A stretch of 14,588 nt of DNA from Nitrosopumilales archaeon UBA218. GTDB lineage: Archaea; Thermoproteota; Nitrososphaeria; Nitrososphaerales; Nitrosopumilaceae. Below the pieces are notes generated by a model. It had not been told where the DNA came from and searched no databases. It saw nothing but the letters and a program-made list of their open reading frames with translations. The stretch is taken from the NCBI GenBank assembly GCA_002499525.1, contig DAMC01000085.1:12313-26900 (forward strand), in the 5' to 3' direction. The position numbers and the translations under genes are program-made. Below are positions 1-6,982 of this stretch, in pieces (within the stretch, counting starts at the first letter, position 1; each line of letters opens with the position of its first letter).

Positions 1-2187
1 TTTTATCGCAGCCAATACAAGGACAAATCCGGCAAGACAAAATATCTTGCTACAACACAATTTGAGGCAGCTGATGCAAGGAGAGCTTTTCCATGCTGGG
101 ATGAGCCTGCAGCGAAGGCAACATTCGACATCTCAATCCTGACGGAACCAAATCATAGCGCAATTTCAAACACAAACCAAACCTCCCAAAAAAAATTTGG
201 TAAAAAAATCCTCCACAAGTTTGCAAGAACTCCTATCATGTCTACGTATTTGGTATATCTTGCAGTTGGAGAATTCGAATATCTGACCACAAAATCTGGC
301 AAGGTGGTGATGAGAATTGTAACTACAAAGGGAAATAGCAAGAAAGGTAAGTTTGCTCTGGATTTATGTAAAAAACTGGTAAGATCATACGAAGACTATT
401 TTGGAATAAAATATCCGTTACCCAAGCTTGATCTAATCGCTGTTCCAGATTTTGCCTCTGGCGCAATGGAGAATTGGGGTGCTATTACATTTAGAGAAAC
501 AATACTACTATTTGATGAAAAGACATCATCCACTCAGACAAAGCAATTCATTGCTGAAGTAGTATCCCATGAACTAGCGCATCAGTGGTTTGGCAATCTA
601 GTCACAATGAAGTGGTGGAATGATCTGTGGCTAAACGAATCATTTGCTACATTCATGGCAACAAAGTTTGTTGACAAATTCTATCCAGAATGGAAACTGT
701 GGGACCAGTTCCTAGAAGATACCATGAATACTGCAATGAGCCTTGACGCATTACACTCCTCACACCCGATTGATGTCAAGGTAAATTCCCCGTCAGAGAT
801 TCGTGAGATTTTTGATGCAATATCTTATGATAAGGGGGGATGTGTTCTCAAAATGCTTGAGAGTTTTGTTACGGAGAAAAACTTTAGGGCAGGATTGCGA
901 GTTTATCTCAAAAAGTTCTCTTACAAAAATGCTGAAGGGAATGATCTTTGGGATGAAATTGGTAAGGCTGCAAAAATGCCTGTGCGCTCAATGGTGAATT
1001 CTTGGCTAAAACAAACTGGATTCCCACTAGTAGATGTACAAAAACAAGGCTCCAAGCTTGTTCTATCGCAAAAACGATTCGTAATGGAGCAGAAAGGAAC
1101 ACAAAAAGGAATCTGGGAAATTCCGATTGTAATTAGTCATGATGGAAAAACCACCAGCAAAATTCTCAAGAAAAAACAAGAGGCAATCCCAACAAAATCA
1201 AACCAAATCTTGGTAAATCCACAACGTAGTGGATTTTACCGCATAAAATATTCCGAAGAATTGATGTATGAATTAAAAGAAACGATTCGACAAAAATCGA
1301 TCTCCAATATCGATCGATGGGCAATACAAAATGACTTGTTTGCGTTATGCATCTCTGGAGATGGCTTGGCAAAAGACTATCTTGATTTTACATCATCCTA
1401 TGAAAATGAAAGCGATTACTTGACTCAATCAAATGTCTCTGGAAATCTTTATGCATTATACCACAGAACCATTGATGAAACTTATAATTCACAGATAAAA
1501 CAAATTGCTCACACATACTTTAGAAAAATGTTTGAGACTTTGGGCTGGGATGCACAAAAAGACGAACCACATACAAATGCATTGCTTCGTAGTTATGTAA
1601 TTGCCGCATTAGGTAAAATGGATGATGAGGAAATTCTCGCTGAAGCAAATAACAGATTTGTACAATATCTAAAAAACCCTAATTCCCTCAGCCCTGACAT
1701 CCAAGATGCTGTATTTTCCTTAGTGGCATGGAGTGGAAAAATTTCTTATGAGAAATTATTGAATCTATACAAATCGGCACAGTCTCAGGAACAAAAAATT
1801 CGATTCCTTGGAGCATTATCGAGTTTCAAGGATCCAAAATTGTTACTCAAAACACTGGAACTGTCTCAATCCAAGCATGTCCGCTCACAAAATATGCACA
1901 TTCCAATAATTAGGATTTCAGCAAATCAATACGGCAAAAAAATACTTTGGCCATGGCTAAAAAAGAACTGGAAAAAGCTTCGCATCAAAGTAGGTAGTGG
2001 AAGCCCTCTTTTGAATAGAATCGTATCCAGTATTTCTGGAGTGGCGGATGCTTCTATGCAAGGCCAAATAAAACAATTCTTTAAACAAAACCCAACCCCT
2101 GGTACAGAAATGACGTTATCACAAACGCTTGAGAGAATTCGAATTCATTCTCAGTTTATCAAAAGATTGAGAACAGAATTTGCCTAA
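1..2187 (+). CDS. M1-family zinc aminopeptidase, 5' end outside window
   Basis: Removes N-terminal residues from peptides; archaeal members (tricorn-interacting factor F2/F3 type) finish peptides made by the proteasome or tricorn protease in the cytoplasm. The frame is open from base 1, so the gene starts upstream and 728 residues are visible of a family usually near 800-900. Window codons 154-160 read GAMENWG, the substrate-binding exopeptidase motif. Codons 190-194 are HELAH and Glu213 follows at the expected spacing, giving zinc ligands His190, His194, Glu213 and catalytic Glu191. Tyr276 in SYDKGG matches the transition-state tyrosine. Residues from about 400 onward form the long helical C-terminal region. 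The TAA stop lies inside the next gene (8-base overlap), which suggests coupled translation. The family is certain; the exact peptide preference is not. Confidence 0.95.
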   Translation, partial: FYRSQYKDKSGKTKYLATTQFEAADARRAFPCWDEPAAKATFDISILTEPNHSAISNTNQTSQKKFGKKILHKFARTPIMSTYLVYLAVGEFEYLTTKSGKVVMRIVTTKGNSKKGKFALDLCKKLVRSYEDYFGIKYPLPKLDLIAVPDFASGAMENWGAITFRETILLFDEKTSSTQTKQFIAEVVSHELAHQWFGNLVTMKWWNDLWLNESFATFMATKFVDKFYPEWKLWDQFLEDTMNTAMSLDALHSSHPIDVKVNSPSEIREIFDAISYDKGGCVLKMLESFVTEKNFRAGLRVYLKKFSYKNAEGNDLWDEIGKAAKMPVRSMVNSWLKQTGFPLVDVQKQGSKLVLSQKRFVMEQKGTQKGIWEIPIVISHDGKTTSKILKKKQEAIPTKSNQILVNPQRSGFYRIKYSEELMYELKETIRQKSISNIDRWAIQNDLFALCISGDGLAKDYLDFTSSYENESDYLTQSNVSGNLYALYHRTIDETYNSQIKQIAHTYFRKMFETLGWDAQKDEPHTNALLRSYVIAALGKMDDEEILAEANNRFVQYLKNPNSLSPDIQDAVFSLVAWSGKISYEKLLNLYKSAQSQEQKIRFLGALSSFKDPKLLLKTLELSQSKHVRSQNMHIPIIRISANQYGKKILWPWLKKNWKKLRIKVGSGSPLLNRIVSSISGVADASMQGQIKQFFKQNPTPGTEMTLSQTLERIRIHSQFIKRLRTEFA

Positions 2188-2593
2188 ATTAAACAAAAAA
2201 ATCTTATTTGCTTCAATTGCAACATTAATTGCATTTGGGATAGGAATTTCTATCTCTCAGAGTGTGATGGTTCAAAAAAAATATGAGGAAGTTCTTTATC
2301 TAGACGGAACTTTTCATCCAGACAAAAAATATGTAGAAATTACTTTTTCTGATAAAACTCAAAAAACTACCAAAGTGGTTTTAGAAGTTTTAGGAATGGA
2401 AAAATCATTTCAGAGAACACTTGAGGGTTCATCCTTTACAATTACAGTTCCATTTGATAAAGAACCGGAATTTGGATGGAAAGTAGTCCCAATTACATTG
2501 GTTGTAACTCATCCTGACTATGGTAATGTGGGTGTCAAAACCGACATTCATGATAAAGGCAAGTCCAGCAAAATCATTTTTACCCAATTATAG
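2180..2593 (+). CDS. Small membrane-anchored protein of unknown function
   Basis: A 137-residue protein that I do not recognise. A lysine-rich N-terminus (KLNKK) precedes one hydrophobic segment at about residues 8-29, which would act as a signal anchor or uncleaved signal peptide. The remaining ~105 residues alternate polar and hydrophobic positions, suggesting a small beta-rich domain, probably outside the cell. The start is TTG at 2180: an in-frame TGA at 2168-2170 rules out anything further upstream, and the next in-frame ATG (2267) would remove the membrane segment. It overlaps the end of the aminopeptidase gene by 8 bases and probably shares its transcript. Nothing in the sequence links it functionally to the peptidase. 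Confidence 0.75.
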   Translation: MPKLNKKILFASIATLIAFGIGISISQSVMVQKKYEEVLYLDGTFHPDKKYVEITFSDKTQKTTKVVLEVLGMEKSFQRTLEGSSFTITVPFDKEPEFGWKVVPITLVVTHPDYGNVGVKTDIHDKGKSSKIIFTQL

Positions 2594-2606
2594 TGTGCAA
2601 CAAGAA

Positions 2607-2612
2607 TTTATT
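2607..2612 (+). promoter_or_regulatory. Candidate TATA box for meaB operon
   Basis: TTTATT lies 24-29 bases before the TTG start of meaB in a 42-base gap. That is the spacing expected if transcription begins at or next to the start codon. No Shine-Dalgarno-like sequence precedes the TTG, which fits a leaderless transcript. The motif is short and AT-rich, so this is suggestive only. Confidence 0.4.
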
Positions 2613-2635
2613 GTACATGTAAACAATTAGTTTGT

Positions 2636-3550
2636 TTGTTACTTGATGATCTAAAAAAAGGAAAACGCGGAGCTATTGCAAAGGCCATATCGATTATCGA
2701 AAACGATGAAGAGGAGGCAAGAAAATTAATCAAAAAAATCTTCAAAACCTCTGGCAAGTCAATCATTATCGGAATCACTGGGCCTGCAGGTGCAGGAAAA
2801 AGCTCACTGATTAACAAAACATCAGTTGCGCTCAAAAAACTAGGCTTGAAAACGGCTGTTTTAGCAGTGGATCCTACTAGTCACATAACTGGAGGTGCAA
2901 TCTTGGGAGATAGAGTCAGAATGACCGAATCCACAGATTCGGGAGTGTATATTCGTAGCATAGCCTCAAGGGGGGCAACTGGAGCTGTATCCCATTCTAT
3001 TAGAAACAGTATTCGTGTTTTAGAATATGCAGGATTTAACCCAATAATGATTGAGAGTGTTGGTGCAGGCCAAACCGAAGTCGAAATTGCAAACATTGCC
3101 GACATCACAGTTGTAGTCTTTAATCCGAATACCGGCGATAGCATCCAAACAATCAAGGCAGGCCAAACAGAAATTGGTGATATTTACCTCATAAACAAAA
3201 GCGATTTGGATGGGGCAACCCAACTATACGAATCTGTCAAAGAATTCATTGGCATGACTGAGAGAAACCCGATAATTTTGCAGACCTCGGTAAAAAAGAA
3301 CAGGGGAATTGACGAATTTGCAAAAAAACTCAAGGAATTAATGAAACAAAAAATGACTTCTAAAAAAGAACAGGAAATAAAACAATTTGAATCGGAGATA
3401 AAAGATATTGTTTTAAATAATGTCAGATTAAGAATTGATGCATTGTTGGAATCTGACAAAAACTATTCCAAATACCTAAAGATGCTCCAATCTAGAAACA
3501 TGGATCCTTTTGAGGTAGCAGATAAAATATCTAGAGGTATTTTCAAGTGA
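2636..3550 (+). CDS. meaB: MeaB/ArgK-type G3E GTPase, methylmalonyl-CoA mutase chaperone
   Basis: A G3E P-loop GTPase that gates cobalamin loading and protects methylmalonyl-CoA mutase from inactivation. The 304-residue protein has the Walker A loop GPAGAGKS (49-56), the family motifs VDPTS (79-83), GDRVRM (91-96) and ESVGAGQTE (140-148), and the guanine-specificity motif NKSD (187-190). The helical C-terminus is slightly shorter than in bacterial MeaB (about 330 residues). The start is TTG at 2636: no in-frame ATG exists between the upstream TAG at 2591 and the P-loop, and a TATA-like box sits at the right distance. The gene ends 4 bases before the mutase, so it is the first gene of a meaB-mutase-epimerase operon, which supports the MeaB call over older ArgK (arginine transport kinase) labels. 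Confidence 0.93.
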   Translation: MLLDDLKKGKRGAIAKAISIIENDEEEARKLIKKIFKTSGKSIIIGITGPAGAGKSSLINKTSVALKKLGLKTAVLAVDPTSHITGGAILGDRVRMTESTDSGVYIRSIASRGATGAVSHSIRNSIRVLEYAGFNPIMIESVGAGQTEVEIANIADITVVVFNPNTGDSIQTIKAGQTEIGDIYLINKSDLDGATQLYESVKEFIGMTERNPIILQTSVKKNRGIDEFAKKLKELMKQKMTSKKEQEIKQFESEIKDIVLNNVRLRIDALLESDKNYSKYLKMLQSRNMDPFEVADKISRGIFK

Positions 3551-3554
3551 TATT

Positions 3555-5144
3555 ATGACACAAAAAGAAAAAATCAAACCGAAAGAAATTCTTACAGATT
3601 CAAATTTTCCAGTTAGCCGCGTATATCATGGATCTAAAAAAGCACTAAAAGAAGAGCCAGGCAAGTTCCCGTTCACTAGGGGAATACATGCAGAAATGTA
3701 TCGTGAAAGATATTGGACAATGCGCCAGTATTCTGGATTTGGAGATGCCAAACAAACCAATGAACGATTCAAATTCATGTTGGAAAAGGGCCAGACCGGA
3801 CTTTCTATGGCATTTGATCTTCCAACGCAGATTGGACATGATGCAGACGCACCTCAAGCCGAAGGGGAGGTCGGAAAAGTCGGAGTCTCAATATCTTCAC
3901 TCAAAGACATGCTTACTGCATTTGATGGAATTCCATTGGGTAAAGTTAGCTCTTCGATGACAATTAACTCTACAGCATCTACATTGCTAGCATATTACAT
4001 TGCAGTTGGTGAATCACAGGGGTTTGCTAGTACTGAATTGCGTGGCACTACCCAAAATGACATTCTCAAAGAATACGTGGCCAGAAATACCTACATCTAT
4101 CCACCAGAGCCATCAATGAGACTTATTGGAGATATGATTGGGTATTGCGCAAAACATGTTCCTCAATGGTACCCAGTTTCAATTTCTGGTTATCATATGA
4201 GGGAAGCTGGATCTACAGCAACTCAGGAGGTCGCATTTACTCTGGCTAATGCAATTGCATATATCCAAACATGTCTTGATAGGGGACTAAAAATTGACGA
4301 TTTTGCACCTAGGCTATCATTTTTCTTTTGTTGCACCATAGAATTCTTTGAAGAGGTCGCAAAGTTTAGAGTTGCTAGAAAAATCTATGCCGAAATTCTC
4401 AAAGAAAAATTCCATGCCAAAGATCCAAAATCGTTACAGCTAAAGTTCCATACTCAGACAAGCGGGGAATCACTTACTGCACAGCAGCCTGACAACAATA
4501 TTGTCCGTGTTGCTATCCAAACCATGGCTGCAGTTATGGGTGGCACACAATCGTTGCACACTAACTCTAGGGACGAAGCATTGGCATTGCCTACTGCAGA
4601 ATCTGCAAAAATAGCATTACGTACACAACAAATTGTAGCCCATGAGTCTGGGATTACCAAGACCGTTGATCCAATGGCTGGCTCTTATTATCTAGAATAC
4701 CTATGTGATGAAATTGAGGATGGTGTAAGAAAATATCTTAAGCAAATCGAAAAAATGGGTGGGGCACTCAAGGCAATAGAGAAAGGCTTTTTCCAATCTG
4801 AAATTAGGCAAAATGCATATCGTCTCAAAAAAGAAGTTGATGCCGGAGAAAGGGTGTTGGTTGGTGTTAACAAGTTTTCTGATGAAAAAGAAGCAAAGCA
4901 GGAACTACTTCGTATCGATGATAGTGTCGAAAAGAAACAAAAAGCAGCACTCAAAAAACTCCGCTCAGAGCGAGACAACAAAAAAGTTCAATATGCATTA
5001 TCAAAAATGCAGAGCGCTGCAGAAAAAGAGCAAAATCTAATGCCGTTCATTTTAGATGCAGTAAAATCCTATGCTACCACTGGCGAGATAAGCAACACTT
5101 TCAGACAAGTGTTTGGCGAGTATAGGCCAAAGGAAGTATTTTAG
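3555..5144 (+). CDS. mcmA: Methylmalonyl-CoA mutase, catalytic (large) subunit
   Basis: Catalyses the B12-dependent interconversion of (R)-methylmalonyl-CoA and succinyl-CoA, part of the 3-hydroxypropionate/4-hydroxybutyrate carbon fixation cycle in these archaea. The 529 residues form only the CoA-binding TIM-barrel region; there is no C-terminal cobalamin domain, so a separate small subunit must exist elsewhere. Tyr59 (TMRQY), Gln167 (GTTQND), Arg177 (VARNTY) and His214 (SGYHM) keep the same spacing as Tyr89, Gln197, Arg207 and His244 of the Propionibacterium enzyme. Tyr59 and Arg177 favour methylmalonyl-CoA over isobutyryl-CoA mutase. The ATG is 4 bases after the meaB stop; GTGAT at 3546-3550, overlapping that stop, could pair with the archaeal 16S 3' end. 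The TAG stop directly abuts the epimerase ATG. Confidence 0.95.
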   Translation: MTQKEKIKPKEILTDSNFPVSRVYHGSKKALKEEPGKFPFTRGIHAEMYRERYWTMRQYSGFGDAKQTNERFKFMLEKGQTGLSMAFDLPTQIGHDADAPQAEGEVGKVGVSISSLKDMLTAFDGIPLGKVSSSMTINSTASTLLAYYIAVGESQGFASTELRGTTQNDILKEYVARNTYIYPPEPSMRLIGDMIGYCAKHVPQWYPVSISGYHMREAGSTATQEVAFTLANAIAYIQTCLDRGLKIDDFAPRLSFFFCCTIEFFEEVAKFRVARKIYAEILKEKFHAKDPKSLQLKFHTQTSGESLTAQQPDNNIVRVAIQTMAAVMGGTQSLHTNSRDEALALPTAESAKIALRTQQIVAHESGITKTVDPMAGSYYLEYLCDEIEDGVRKYLKQIEKMGGALKAIEKGFFQSEIRQNAYRLKKEVDAGERVLVGVNKFSDEKEAKQELLRIDDSVEKKQKAALKKLRSERDNKKVQYALSKMQSAAEKEQNLMPFILDAVKSYATTGEISNTFRQVFGEYRPKEVF

Positions 5145-5543
5145 ATGAAAATAGATCATATTGCAATCGCAGTAAACGATGTAGAGCAAGCAGCCAAACA
5201 ATACAAGGATGCATTGGGAGTAGACAAAGTAATCTTTGAAACTGTGGAATCGGAGGGAGTAAAACTTGCAATAATAAAACTAGATAATGGAAGAATTGAA
5301 CTTATGCAGCCCACTCGTGAAGATAGTCCAATCAAAAAATTCCTGGAAAAAAAAGGTGAGGGATTGCATCACATGGCATTAGCTACGGAAAATATTGAGT
5401 CCGAGTATACTAGAATGGAGGGATGCGGAATCCAGTTTTTGGGAAAAATCAGACCGGGTTCTGAAGGAACTAAAATTACATTCATTCACCCAAAATCCCT
5501 TAGCGGTGTCCTAACAGAACTCTGCTCTCATCCGACTCACTAG
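5145..5543 (+). CDS. mce: Methylmalonyl-CoA epimerase
   Basis: Interconverts (S)- and (R)-methylmalonyl-CoA, supplying the R form to the mutase encoded just before it. The 132-residue protein is a vicinal-oxygen-chelate (glyoxalase-fold) enzyme with two beta-alpha-beta-beta-beta halves. Likely metal ligands are His5 (KIDHIAIAV), Gln55 (IELMQP), His76 (LHHMAL) and Glu125 (LTELC), matching the His/Gln/His/Glu set known in this family. The start ATG follows the mutase stop with no gap, so the two are surely co-transcribed and probably translationally coupled. Length is normal. The fold alone would allow other VOC enzymes, but the operon fixes the assignment. Confidence 0.93.
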   Translation: MKIDHIAIAVNDVEQAAKQYKDALGVDKVIFETVESEGVKLAIIKLDNGRIELMQPTREDSPIKKFLEKKGEGLHHMALATENIESEYTRMEGCGIQFLGKIRPGSEGTKITFIHPKSLSGVLTELCSHPTH

Positions 5544-5545
5544 TT

Positions 5546-6103
5546 CTATTCGAGCATCTTTAATGTGTCTGAGGCAGTAATGATTCCTATAATTTTGCCT
5601 GATTTAGCAACCAATATTGATTTTGAATAACGTATCAGCGGGACAAGAGCCCTTGCTGGTGTCTGATAGTCAACAATAGGGGGTCTTGCCTCCATGACGT
5701 CTGCCAGTTTGATTTTTTTCCATGATGACTCATCACTGTCTGCTAGGTGTCTTACAACTCCATCTTCAGAGATGGAACCTACTGGTTCAGAAGAGCTAAA
5801 AATTGGAATCTGGCTAATTGACATTACACGCATTTTATGTATTGCATCATGCAAGGAATCGGTTGGTTTGAGTTTGACGATTTCTTTACTGCAGATATCT
5901 CCCGCCTTGTTAGGATCAGTCCGTCCCTCTAATGTAGCTAAACTATCAAAGATTCTTTTTGCAGTCTCATAACTAGGCTGGCTTCTGCCTGACTCTATTT
6001 GGTTTATCATAGATGTACTGACTCCACTCATCTTTGCAAGCTCTTTCTGTGTAACTCCGATTTTGATTCGAGCCTGCTTGATACTGTCAATTCGTGGAAG
6101 CAT
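5546..6103 (-). CDS. XRE-family HTH transcriptional regulator with paired CBS domains
   Basis: A 185-residue probable DNA-binding regulator of the archaeal HTH-CBS class. Residues 6-60 form a Cro/CI-type helix-turn-helix (VTQKELAKMSGVSTSMINQI, then ESGRSQPS). Residues about 66-120 and 130-183 are two CBS motifs; the second ends in the typical GIITASDTLKML pattern. CBS pairs generally bind adenosine-containing ligands such as AMP, ATP or SAM, so the protein may sense energy or cofactor state; the ligand and target genes here are not shown by the sequence. Its stop is 2 bases from the convergent epimerase stop, and it diverges from the TPR gene across 71 bases. Its place between the mutase operon and the dikinase gene makes carbon-metabolism genes plausible targets, by inference only. 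Confidence 0.88.
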   Translation of the reverse strand: MLPRIDSIKQARIKIGVTQKELAKMSGVSTSMINQIESGRSQPSYETAKRIFDSLATLEGRTDPNKAGDICSKEIVKLKPTDSLHDAIHKMRVMSISQIPIFSSSEPVGSISEDGVVRHLADSDESSWKKIKLADVMEARPPIVDYQTPARALVPLIRYSKSILVAKSGKIIGIITASDTLKMLE

Positions 6104-6130
6104 GACTACATTTGTGGTGTTGTCGCTATG

Positions 6131-6137
6131 AATTTTA
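6131..6137 (-). promoter_or_regulatory. Candidate TATA box for HTH-CBS regulator gene
   Basis: Read on the minus strand the sequence is TAAAATT, 28-34 bases before the regulator's ATG, consistent with a leaderless or near-leaderless start. The 71-base divergent gap must also hold the TPR-gene promoter, for which I see no clear box at the matching distance. Confidence 0.35.
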
Positions 6138-6174
6138 CTGCAAAACTCATATTCTTTCCTCGTTCAAAAAATTA

Positions 6175-6732
6175 ATGGGTATATTTGGCAATACTGCAAA
6201 AAAATACCCCGATTGTAAAAGTAGGGAGGATTGGTTTTACAAAGCAAATTCGCTTATAGCGGAAAATCAATTCGACGAGGCAATAATTTGTTTTGATGAG
6301 GCATTAAAACTAGATCCAAAAAACCCCCAAATCTGGAACAACAAGGCGTTTGCTTTAGTAGAATCGGGAAAACCGAAAAAAGCAATACCCTGTTACGACA
6401 TGGCTCTAAAACTAGATCCAAAAAATGCTGATACTTGGTACAACAAAGGAACCGCAGCGGGCAAAGCAGGAAAATTCAAAGAATCAATCATCTATTTTGA
6501 TGAGGCAATCAAAATTACACCAAATAATTCCTTGGCCTGGAATGGAAAAGGCTTCGCACTGGGAAAAATAAAAAAAATACACGAATCAATAGTCTGCTTT
6601 GATGAGGCAATAAAACTGAATCCTCAATATTTTGATGCTTGGTATAACAAAGGTTATGCATTAAAAATTCTAGGTTTGAACAAGGATGCAGAATATTGTT
6701 TTGTAAAGGCAACAGAACTCAAGCAGAAATAA
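6175..6732 (+). CDS. TPR-repeat protein
   Basis: A 185-residue protein made almost wholly of tetratricopeptide repeats, a scaffold for protein-protein contacts; its partner is unknown. Tryptophans fall at residues 20, 54, 88, 122 and 156, exactly 34 apart, marking five repeats (the last shortened). The repeat core reads A-I-x-C/Y-F-D-E-A-I/L-K-L-x-P-x-N. No signal peptide or membrane segment is present, so it is probably cytoplasmic. I place the start at ATG 6175 (MGIFGNTAKK). An in-frame TTG at 6112 would add 21 cysteine- and aromatic-rich residues unlike the rest and would lie almost at the divergent regulator's start. A 19-base stretch is repeated exactly 102 bases apart (6305-6323 and 6407-6425), suggesting recent repeat duplication. 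Confidence 0.85.
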   Translation: MGIFGNTAKKYPDCKSREDWFYKANSLIAENQFDEAIICFDEALKLDPKNPQIWNNKAFALVESGKPKKAIPCYDMALKLDPKNADTWYNKGTAAGKAGKFKESIIYFDEAIKITPNNSLAWNGKGFALGKIKKIHESIVCFDEAIKLNPQYFDAWYNKGYALKILGLNKDAEYCFVKATELKQK

Positions 6733-6785
6733 TAAAAAAGTGAGGATACCTAAACAACGAGATGTCGACATTGATATCCTCACTT
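6733..6785 (-). terminator. Inverted repeat plus T-run, candidate terminator for ppdK
   Basis: AAGTGAGGATA at 6738-6748 is perfectly complementary to TATCCTCACTT at 6775-6785 (11-base arms, 26-base loop). On the minus strand the second arm runs into a T-tract (complement of the A-run 6734-6739), giving stem-then-T-run about 200 bases beyond the ppdK stop. The loop contains a further 10-base palindrome, ATGTCGACAT (6762-6771). Archaeal termination depends mainly on the T-tract. The repeat could instead be an operator or part of an RNA. Confidence 0.4.
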
Positions 6786-6887
6786 GATTTGGTTGGTCTT
6801 GGCAGTTCTATGCTCGGTATTACCGAAAGAACCTTACAAATGGTTGTGAGTTTTACAAATAAAGGATTGCGTAGAAATTATCAGTGA
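6762..6887 (+). CDS. Possible small ORF, 41 codons
   Basis: An open frame from ATG 6762 to TGA 6885-6887 encodes 41 residues beginning MSTLISSLDLVGLGSS and ending RRNYQ, with alternating hydrophobic stretches and a basic C-terminus. An A-rich, TATA-like stretch (6730-6739) lies about 22-32 bases before the ATG, the leaderless spacing seen at other genes here. The ATG sits inside a 10-base palindrome and the 11-base inverted repeat flanks it. A frame this long can arise by chance in AT-rich DNA, and no family is recognised. Confidence 0.22.
   Translation: MSTLISSLDLVGLGSSMLGITERTLQMVVSFTNKGLRRNYQ
6805..6832. other. Imperfect hairpin in the TPR-ppdK gap
   Basis: TCGGT (6814-6818) pairs with ACCGA (6822-6826) across a 3-base loop, and GTTCT (6805-6809) pairs with AGAAC (6828-6832) outside a small internal loop (4 bases against 1). 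It adds to the nested repeats just upstream. Its function is unknown and it could be chance. Confidence 0.3.
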
Positions 6888-6957
6888 CCATATTTTCTCT
6901 AATAACTTGAATCTTTTCTCAAGAGTGTAGTCTATGAATAATTATTATGGATGATTA

Positions 6958-6964
6958 TTTTTTT
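6958..6964 (+). terminator. T-run, candidate plus-strand terminator
   Basis: Seven T residues lie in the convergent gap, 18 bases before the ppdK stop codon. They are the strongest plus-strand T-tract after the TPR gene and could end its transcript by archaeal U-tract termination. A weak 5-base hairpin (CTTGA/TCAAG, about 6907-6924) lies upstream. Confidence 0.35.
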
Positions 6965-6982
6965 CGGTACTGACCAGACAGA

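Noticed and set aside
3555..5144. Isobutyryl-CoA mutase or other acyl-CoA mutase identity
   Set aside because: Tyr59 and Arg177 match the methylmalonyl-CoA-specific residues, and the gene is flanked by meaB and the epimerase.
6112..6174. TTG-initiated 21-residue extension of the TPR protein
   Set aside because: The added residues are rich in Cys and aromatics, unlike the TPR body, and the TTG is 8 bases from the divergent regulator start, leaving no promoter space. ATG 6175 is better.
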